This document shows, in pieces, positions 6,627 through 11,087 of a DNA stretch of 11,087 bases. Numbering within the stretch: the first letter of the stretch is position 1; each line of letters opens with the position of its first letter. The DNA comes from Planctomycetaceae bacterium (lineage in GTDB: Bacteria > Planctomycetota > Planctomycetia > Pirellulales > UBA1268). The stretch covers positions 1-11,087 of the forward strand of contig CANGGC010000030.1 in NCBI GenBank assembly GCA_947453125.1. Direction: 5' to 3'. The notes under the pieces were generated by a model. It was not told the DNA's origin. It saw only the letters and a program-made list of their open reading frames with translations, and did no database searches. Position numbers and translations under genes: made by a program.

Positions 6627-7373
6627 TCACACGACCCGACAGCGCGACAGCGCGATGCTGCCGCCGAAGCAGATCGCGATGTCGTGGCCGGGGCGTCGGG
6701 GGCGCTCGTGGTAGTTGGCGCCCCACAGCCAGCCGGCCGGCGTCTCGTTGAACAAAAGCGAGAACGGCGAAGGATCGACGGCGCATTCGATGATCGGCGG
6801 ATCGCCACCGGCATGCCCCTCGGGGGCCGTGGCCGGATCGGGGAGATTGACGTTCCAAAACTCCCCCGGCTCAAGCGCCATGTGGTCGATCCGCGCGAGC
6901 ACCAGCGCCACCCATCGGCTGGCCCGCTCCCAGTCGATCGCCGCGCTCCGCCCCCTGTACTGCGACACCGCCACGCTGCGGCGGCCATGGAGCGCTGCCT
7001 CACGGGCGGCGGCGACGGTCCCCGAGAGATGGACGTCGACGCCGAGATTGCCGCCGGCGTTAATCCCGGAGAGGACCCACGTCGGATCGGGGCAGAGCGT
7101 GGAGAGCGCCAGCCGCGTGCAGTCGGCCGGAGTGCCGTCGATGCAGAAGCGACTCGGGACCACCTCGCGCACCGCCAGCGGCCGGTGCGTCGTCACCCGA
7201 TGGCCGCCGCCGGAATGACAGACATCGGGCGCCACGACGACACACTCCAGGCCCCAGCCCGACACGGCGTGCTCGAGCGCCGCGAGGCCCGGCGCGTCAT
7301 AGCCGTCGTCGTTGGTGAGCAGGAGCTTGGGATGTTGGTTGGGCTGGCTGGGCTGGTTGGTCTGGCTGGTCAT
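6627..7373 (-). CDS. surE: 5'/3'-nucleotidase SurE
   Basis: SurE removes phosphate from nucleoside 5'- and 3'-monophosphates, and some members also cut short polyphosphate. The 248-residue product has the metal site LLLTNDDGY (D22, D23), the HSGGGHRVT loop with its conserved serine, and the block SGINAGGNLG followed by HLSGTVAAAREAALHG, close to the family consensus. The C-terminal part is more divergent than usual: the common VSVTPL strand is replaced by GGSIALSRCRVV. The ATG at 7373 is chosen because it overlaps the phosphorylase stop in ATGA, a classic translational-coupling arrangement, and the conserved strand begins at residue 16. Residues 3-14 are an odd S/N-Q-x repeat. Upstream extension in this frame lies over the phosphorylase gene and is rejected. 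Context suggests purine salvage: SurE would supply nucleosides to the phosphorylase encoded just upstream. Confidence 0.94.
   Translation of the reverse strand: MTSQTNQPSQPNQHPKLLLTNDDGYDAPGLAALEHAVSGWGLECVVVAPDVCHSGGGHRVTTHRPLAVREVVPSRFCIDGTPADCTRLALSTLCPDPTWVLSGINAGGNLGVDVHLSGTVAAAREAALHGRRSVAVSQYRGRSAAIDWERASRWVALVLARIDHMALEPGEFWNVNLPDPATAPEGHAGGDPPIIECAVDPSPFSLLFNETPAGWLWGANYHERPRRPGHDIAICFGGSIALSRCRVV
7332..7367 (-). repeat. Four imperfect 9-bp repeats at the 5' end of surE
   Basis: On the minus strand the units are AGCCAGACC, AACCAGCCC, AGCCAGCCC and AACCAACAT, encoding SQT-NQP-SQP-NQH. The period is a multiple of three, so gain or loss of a unit keeps the reading frame. The repeat lies between the start codon and the first conserved SurE strand, where length changes should be tolerated. 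On the plus strand it appears as a G/T-rich run of GGCTGG and GGTTGG. Confidence 0.7.
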
Positions 7374-8248
7374 CGATCCTCCGTCGTGGTCGTCGATCCC
7401 TCTGGCCCCCCACCGGCCATGTCGATGGCCAGCGCCCGAATCACCCCCCACAGACTATTCTCCGCGCTGGCGGCGAGCCGACAGACATCCTCGGCATCGG
7501 TCTCTTCCGGCGCGTCGGGGTTGGCGACATTCGTGATCACCGAGACCGCAACGACGTCGACCCCCAGTCGGCGCGCGGCAAGCACCTCAGGCGTCGTCGA
7601 CATTCCTACGGCATCGGCCCCGAGGCGGAGGAGCATCCGGTATTCCGCGCGCGTTTCGTAGGTCGGCCCGAGGAGCCGGGCGTAAACCCCGGCCCGCGCC
7701 CGTCCCCCGGCCCGCCGCGCCGCGGACAGCGCCAGTGATACCAGCCGCGCTCGATAGATCTCCACCGCGGCCCGCCCGCCCCGCTCCACACCGCACTCGG
7801 CCGGCTCCGTCGCTGCATTTGGTCGCCGCACGAGGTCGAGATGGTCGTCGAGAACGAGGAGCTCCCCTCCCGCCATCCCCGGTCGCAAGCCGCCGGAGGC
7901 ATTCGTGATCAGGAGCGTGCGGACACCGAGGGCGACGAGCACTTCGATCCCCCGGGTGATCGTGGCCTCGTCAAAGCCCTCGTAGGCATGGACGCGGCCC
8001 TGCAAGGCGATGACCGGGCAGCCGGCGACCCGCCCGCAGGCGATCCGGCCGGCATGGCCGGTGGCGGTCGAGGCAGCGAGCCAGCCAGTGACGCCCACCG
8101 GGAGACAGACGACGTCTTCAAATCGCTCGACGAGCCCCCCCAACCCGGTGCCGAGAACGATCCCGAGGGCCCCCCGCCGGCCGCCGGCCGCCAGGACGCG
8201 GGCAGCAGCCGCGATCGCCTCCGCCCGTAGCTCACCGGTCCCGTCCAT
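7370..8248 (-). CDS. punA: Purine nucleoside phosphorylase (inosine/guanosine type)
   Basis: This enzyme splits purine nucleosides with phosphate into the free base and ribose 1-phosphate. The 292-residue protein belongs to the PNP/MTAP family. It has GTGLGGL (phosphate loop), GHAGRI, QGRVHAYEGF with the conserved His, TNASGGL, GPTYETRAEYR with the base-binding Glu, VGMSTTPEV with the conserved Met, and ITNVAN, whose Asn contacts the base in relatives. The trimeric inosine/guanosine class fits better than methylthioadenosine phosphorylase, but substrate preference cannot be settled by eye. The ATG at 8248 is preceded by AAGGGAG (8260-8254) at a five-base spacing, a strong ribosome binding site. 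The frame stays open farther upstream, but that part lies over dapA. It is the first gene of a pair with surE, overlapping it by four bases, and diverges from dapA. Confidence 0.93.
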   Translation of the reverse strand: MDGTGELRAEAIAAAARVLAAGGRRGALGIVLGTGLGGLVERFEDVVCLPVGVTGWLAASTATGHAGRIACGRVAGCPVIALQGRVHAYEGFDEATITRGIEVLVALGVRTLLITNASGGLRPGMAGGELLVLDDHLDLVRRPNAATEPAECGVERGGRAAVEIYRARLVSLALSAARRAGGRARAGVYARLLGPTYETRAEYRMLLRLGADAVGMSTTPEVLAARRLGVDVVAVSVITNVANPDAPEETDAEDVCRLAASAENSLWGVIRALAIDMAGGGPEGSTTTTEDR

Positions 8249-8281
8249 GGCCACTCCCTTCCGCCGCCCGCCACGGTCCCT

Positions 8282-8310
8282 TTGCCGACCGGGCCGAAAA
8301 CCCTTATTCT
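8282..8310 (+). promoter_or_regulatory. Candidate sigma-70-type promoter for dapA
   Basis: TTGCCG (8282-8287) and TATTCT (8305-8310) are separated by exactly 17 bases, each matching the housekeeping consensus at four of six positions. They lie in the 151-base spacer between the divergent phosphorylase and dapA genes. Transcription would start near 8317 and leave a leader of about 80 bases before dapA. The -10 is within the decamer CCCTTATTCT, which nearly repeats one before the Dabb gene. This is sequence resemblance only. Confidence 0.4.
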
Positions 8311-8322
8311 CGCCAGATTCGC

Positions 8323-8340
8323 CGGGGGCGCACACCCCCG
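8323..8340 (+). repeat. GC-rich inverted repeat in the dapA leader
   Basis: CGGGGG (8323-8328) and CCCCCG (8335-8340) form a 6-bp all-GC stem with a 6-base loop. It would lie a few bases after the start predicted from the candidate promoter. Such a hairpin near an mRNA 5' end could protect the transcript. No T run follows, so it is not a terminator, and I recognise no lysine riboswitch; the leader is too short for one. Confidence 0.4.
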
Positions 8341-8399
8341 ACGCTCCCTCCACAGGTCGACCCGATCGGTCTGCCCCCGTCCACCCCGAGGCCCCTTCG

Positions 8400-9311
8400 A
8401 TGCCGAGCCCCGCCGTGAAGCCCACCCGTGCCGAGAGGTTTGCCGGTCTGTCGGTGGCCATCGTGACCCCCTTCCGCGACGGGAAGATCGACTCGGCCCG
8501 CCTCCGCCAGCAGATCGATGCCCAGGCCGCGGCCGGCGTCACCTGCATCTGCCCGGTCGGCACGACGGGAGAGTCGCCGACGCTCTCGCACGACGAACAC
8601 GAACGGGTGATCGCCGAGAGCATTCAGGCCTCGGCCGGACGGGTCCTCGTCATGCCAGGCACGGGGAGCAATTCCACCGCGGAGGCCGTCCGGCTCACGA
8701 AGCACGCTGCGAGGGAAGGCGCCAATGCAGCCCTCGTCGTCGGTCCCTACTACAACCGGCCCACCCAGCAGGGGATCTACGAACACTTCAAGGCGCTCGC
8801 CGAGGCGGTCGACATCCCGATCTGCGTTTACAACATCCCCGGCCGCACCGGGCGCAACATCGAGCCCGAGACGATCATCCGCCTCGCCGAACTCCCCGGC
8901 ATCGCCATGGTGAAGGAGGCGACCGGCGTCATGGACCAAGCGTCGCAGATCATCGGTGCCACCGACCTCACTGTGCTCTCCGGCGACGACAGCATGACGC
9001 TCCCCCTCCTCGCCATCGGTGGCCGCGGCGTGATCAGCGTCGTCGGTAACCTGGTCCCCGCCGACATGAAAGCCCTCCTCGACGCCTTCGAGGCGGGGGA
9101 CCTGGCCGGCGCCCGCGCGTGGCACCACCGCCTCTTCGGCCTCTGCCGCGACCTCCTCGGCCTTTCGAGCAACCCGATCCCCATCAAGGCGGCGCTGGCG
9201 ATGCTCGGCCGCGACTCGGGCGAAGTGCGGCTGCCGCTGGTGGCGCTCGAGCCAGCGCAGGCCGACAAGCTCCGCGGCGTGCTCCGCACCTACGGCCTTC
9301 CGCTCAGCTGA
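8400..9311 (+). CDS. dapA: 4-hydroxy-tetrahydrodipicolinate synthase (DapA)
   Basis: DapA condenses pyruvate with aspartate semialdehyde, the first committed step to diaminopimelate and lysine. The 303-residue protein has the class I aldolase pattern: GTTGE at 54-58 with T55, YYNRP, the proton-relay tyrosine Y144 in YNIPGRTG, the Schiff-base lysine K172 in MVKEATG, and GDDSMTLP. The spacings T55-Y144-K172 match those of E. coli DapA (T44, Y133, K161), which argues for true DapA over other family members such as N-acetylneuraminate lyase. About 10 extra residues lie at the N-terminus. The ATG at 8400 has GAGG (8388-8391) eight bases upstream; the frame is open farther upstream but that stretch is not conserved. 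The STAS gene follows after 25 bases, so cotranscription is likely, though no link in function is obvious. Confidence 0.96.
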   Translation: MPSPAVKPTRAERFAGLSVAIVTPFRDGKIDSARLRQQIDAQAAAGVTCICPVGTTGESPTLSHDEHERVIAESIQASAGRVLVMPGTGSNSTAEAVRLTKHAAREGANAALVVGPYYNRPTQQGIYEHFKALAEAVDIPICVYNIPGRTGRNIEPETIIRLAELPGIAMVKEATGVMDQASQIIGATDLTVLSGDDSMTLPLLAIGGRGVISVVGNLVPADMKALLDAFEAGDLAGARAWHHRLFGLCRDLLGLSSNPIPIKAALAMLGRDSGEVRLPLVALEPAQADKLRGVLRTYGLPLS

Positions 9312-9336
9312 GCGGCTCTGAAACGGCGGATCGGCC

Positions 9337-10626
9337 ATGGCTCTCACCATCGAAGCGTCTATCACCGGCAGCGCCGGTGATAGGGTCGATCTCGTTGCCC
9401 GCGGACGGATCGACTCCGAGACCGCCACCGAACTCGAAGCGGCCGTCGACGATCAGCTCCGTCTCGGCCGGCACACGATCCGCCTCGACCTCGGTGAGGT
9501 CGGCTTCCTGTCGTCGGCCGGCATCCGCTCCCTCTTTAACGTCCACCGCGCCGCCAAGGGGGCCGGTGGCAGTTGCCTCGTGTCGCGGTCGAGCGAACCG
9601 ATCCATCGGGTACTCACCCTCTCGCGCCTCGCCCCCCTTCTCATGGAGCCGGGCGCCATCGACCGCCCCGCCCCGATGCCCGTCGCCGCGGCCGGGCCCG
9701 CAGCGAAACGCGACACCGCGCCGCCGGCCGCCGCGGCGCTCCGCACGGAGCAGATCGGGGACGTCGTCCTCGTCGGCTTCGACGGCTCGGCCGCCGCGAC
9801 GCTCCAAGGGGTCGTTGTCGGCGCACCGGCCTGGACATCCGGGGTGGGCACGATCGACGAGACCCCGCGGAACGTGCCGCGCGAAGCCTTCGGGATCGGC
9901 ATCGGGGCGCTGGCCGACGACGGGCCGGCGGTGACCAGCGGCGGCGAGCTCGTTGCCGCCTGCGGCAGTGTCTTCGTCCGCCCGCCGCGCCCCTTCGGTG
10001 TCCCCGATTCGCTCGTCGGCAGTGGCGATCTCGTCCCATCGATCCGAGTGGCGACAGGCCTGTTCTGGGAGGGGACGCCCCGCGGCCACACCGGCTTCGA
10101 GGGCGCAGGCGCGGCGGCCGTCGCGCTCGACACGCTCCTCGGCATCCTCTTGGAGCGAGCGGGGGCCGAGGCCATCGCCGTGCTCATGGTTGCGGAGGTG
10201 CTCGGGCTTGTCGGCGCTGAACTGATCCGCCCCATCGCCGAGGCGACGACCGACGATCATCCCGCCGCCGGCCGGGCCGAGGTCGCTGCCCGGTGGCTGT
10301 CGTTCTCGCGGGAGCCGTGCCACGCCGGACGGACGGCACTCGTCGTCGGCATCGCCACACGGGGAGCCCGCGGGGCGCTTGCAGATTTTGCCCGCCCGTT
10401 CGGCACGGTAAACGCCCACCTCCACGCCTCCGTCTTCCCTCATCGCCCCCTCCGCCGCGGCGTCACCGAGCCGGAAACGATCGTCGCCGGCCTCGGGGGC
10501 ATGTCCCCTCTGGCCGTCATGCATCTCCTCGCCGATCCGGCGCCAATCCTCGGCAGCGGTCGCCCGGAGATGGTGCGTGGGGCGTGTTGGTTTGCACCGA
10601 TCGAGGTCCGGGGGCCGCGCCAATGA
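9337..10626 (+). CDS. STAS-domain protein with a large unrecognised C-terminal region
   Basis: The 429-residue protein begins with a STAS (anti-anti-sigma factor-like) domain at about 1-100. IRLDLGEVGFLSSAGIRSL is the signature; S60 aligns with the phosphorylated Ser58 of Bacillus subtilis SpoIIAA, so phospho-control is possible. An Ala/Pro-rich linker follows (about 105-135). The remaining 290 or so residues I do not recognise. They have many short hydrophobic strands, a helix-rich hydrophobic stretch (DTLLGILLERAGAEAIAVLM) without a clear membrane helix, and His-containing motifs (GHTGFEG, NAHLHASVFPHRP). It does not look like a periplasmic binding protein and has no signal peptide, so it is probably cytoplasmic. 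Only a weak Shine-Dalgarno is present. The stop codon overlaps the permease start in ATGA, implying translational coupling and a shared role, perhaps regulating or anchoring the transporter. dapA lies 25 bases upstream. Confidence 0.8.
   Translation: MALTIEASITGSAGDRVDLVARGRIDSETATELEAAVDDQLRLGRHTIRLDLGEVGFLSSAGIRSLFNVHRAAKGAGGSCLVSRSSEPIHRVLTLSRLAPLLMEPGAIDRPAPMPVAAAGPAAKRDTAPPAAAALRTEQIGDVVLVGFDGSAAATLQGVVVGAPAWTSGVGTIDETPRNVPREAFGIGIGALADDGPAVTSGGELVAACGSVFVRPPRPFGVPDSLVGSGDLVPSIRVATGLFWEGTPRGHTGFEGAGAAAVALDTLLGILLERAGAEAIAVLMVAEVLGLVGAELIRPIAEATTDDHPAAGRAEVAARWLSFSREPCHAGRTALVVGIATRGARGALADFARPFGTVNAHLHASVFPHRPLRRGVTEPETIVAGLGGMSPLAVMHLLADPAPILGSGRPEMVRGACWFAPIEVRGPRQ
9359..9383 (+). repeat. 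Perfect 11-bp inverted repeat inside the STAS gene
   Basis: CTATCACCGGC (9359-9369) and GCCGGTGATAG (9373-9383) are exact reverse complements with only AGC between them. The repeat covers codons 8-16, starting 22 bases after the A of the start codon. As RNA it would make a very stable hairpin near the translation start; as DNA it would be a symmetric protein site. No T run follows, so it is not an intrinsic terminator for dapA. Confidence 0.85.
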
Positions 10627-11087
10627 TTACCCTCCTATCCACCTGGACGTTTGGTGTCACGCTGGCGCTGGTGGCCCTCGGCGTCTTCGTGAGCTACCGG
10701 CTGTTCACCTTCCCCGACATCACCACCGACGGCTCCTTCACCCTCGGCGCCGTGACGACGACCGTCCTCCTCGTCGCGGGGCACGACCCGGCCATTGCCA
10801 CCCTCGGCGGGGCCGCCGCCGGAGCCGCTGCCGGAGCCTGCACGGGCCTCCTCCACGCGATCCTCGGCCTCGAGCCGCTCCTCTCCGGGATCCTCGTGAC
10901 GACGGCACTTTCGAGCGTGAATCTCGTCGTCCTCGGCCGCAGCAATGTCCCTCTGGCCGGCACCGCGACACTCCTCGATCGGGCCGAGGCGATCCTCCTC
11001 CCGGCGATCACGGCGGCCGGATTCGGCGATGCCGCGGCCGAGGCGGCCCGGGTGATCGTGATGCGCGCCGCGGTGGGAATCGCCGTC
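10623..11087 (+). CDS. ABC transporter permease, Trp/Tyr-type uncharacterised family (3' end outside window)
   Basis: The 155 visible residues are the N-terminal part of a LivH-like ABC permease (BPD_transp_2 fold). The sequence SYRLFTFPDITTDGSFTLGA is characteristic of the family annotated as putative tryptophan/tyrosine transport permease (COG4120), as are GLLHAILGLEPLLSGIL and the nearby LGRSNVPL. Hydrophobic helices are visible at about 6-24, 38-56, 60-80 and 85-105. The true substrate of this family is poorly established, so amino acid transport is inference. The start ATG at 10623 overlaps the STAS stop codon by four bases. In the arrangement I know, a substrate-binding protein (COG2984) and an ATPase (COG1101) accompany this permease. 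Neither is in the window; the gene in the upstream slot is the STAS fusion instead. The ATPase would be expected beyond the right edge. Confidence 0.85.
   Translation, partial: MITLLSTWTFGVTLALVALGVFVSYRLFTFPDITTDGSFTLGAVTTTVLLVAGHDPAIATLGGAAAGAAAGACTGLLHAILGLEPLLSGILVTTALSSVNLVVLGRSNVPLAGTATLLDRAEAILLPAITAAGFGDAAAEAARVIVMRAAVGIAV

Noticed and set aside
6635..6655. Direct repeat CGACAGCG twice at the 3' end of surE
   Set aside because: Only two 8-bp units within coding sequence; easily explained by chance in GC-rich DNA.
7374..7451. Upstream extension of the surE frame
   Set aside because: It lies within the phosphorylase C-terminus; the ATGA overlap at 7373 gives a better start and a normal SurE length.
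6375..7661. 428-codon plus-strand frame over the Dabb gene, surE and part of the phosphorylase
   Set aside because: Arg/Pro/Ala-rich shadow crossing three genes with clear motifs in other frames.
8249..8623. N-terminal extension of the purine nucleoside phosphorylase frame
   Set aside because: It overlaps the dapA start on the opposite strand, is not conserved, and a strong ribosome binding site precedes the ATG at 8248.
9304..10623. 439-codon minus-strand frame opposite the STAS gene
   Set aside because: Shadow of GC-rich codons. The STAS signature and the ATGA junction lie on the plus strand.
10623..11087. Idea that the STAS-permease pair is an Mla lipid transport locus
   Set aside because: The permease has the FPDITTDGSFTLGA signature of the Trp/Tyr-type family, not MlaE features, and no MCE-domain gene is present in the window.

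Overview
The window comes from a GC-rich bacterial chromosome. Codons strongly prefer G or C at the third position, and open frames run by chance for hundreds of codons on both strands. Several genes lack a clear Shine-Dalgarno sequence. This fits Planctomycetota (a Pirellulales-like lineage), but that is inferred from sequence style and gene content and has no marker gene behind it. The window is housekeeping DNA, densely packed. I see no phage, insertion sequence, CRISPR array or other mobile element.

Layout, left to right. Positions 1-28 hold the 5' end of a tRNA on the minus strand, probably tRNA-Pro, cut by the window edge. A C-rich spacer leads to pyrF (+). Convergent with pyrF is a minus-strand group: a Nudix hydrolase, then ndk, then a family II pyrophosphatase carrying CBS-DRTGG-CBS regulatory domains. 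Divergent from the Nudix gene is ftsH (+), followed by a small Dabb-domain gene (+). Next is a minus-strand pair in which a purine nucleoside phosphorylase gene overlaps surE by four bases. Divergent from that pair, dapA (+) is followed after 25 bases by a STAS-domain protein with a large unrecognised C-terminal region. That gene overlaps by four bases the start of an ABC transporter permease, which runs off the right edge.

Six of the eleven protein genes act on nucleotides or pyrophosphate: pyrF makes UMP, Ndk balances NTPs, the pyrophosphatase removes PPi, the Nudix enzyme hydrolyses a nucleoside-diphosphate derivative, and SurE plus the phosphorylase form a plausible two-step route from nucleotide to free base. 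FtsH handles membrane protein quality control, DapA starts lysine and diaminopimelate synthesis, and the STAS-permease pair looks like a membrane transport unit.

The least conventional parts are the STAS fusion protein coupled to a Trp/Tyr-type ABC permease, a perfect 11-bp inverted repeat just inside that STAS gene, and the overlapping SurE-phosphorylase pair with a 9-bp repeat at the start of surE. I did not find a clearly new multi-gene system.
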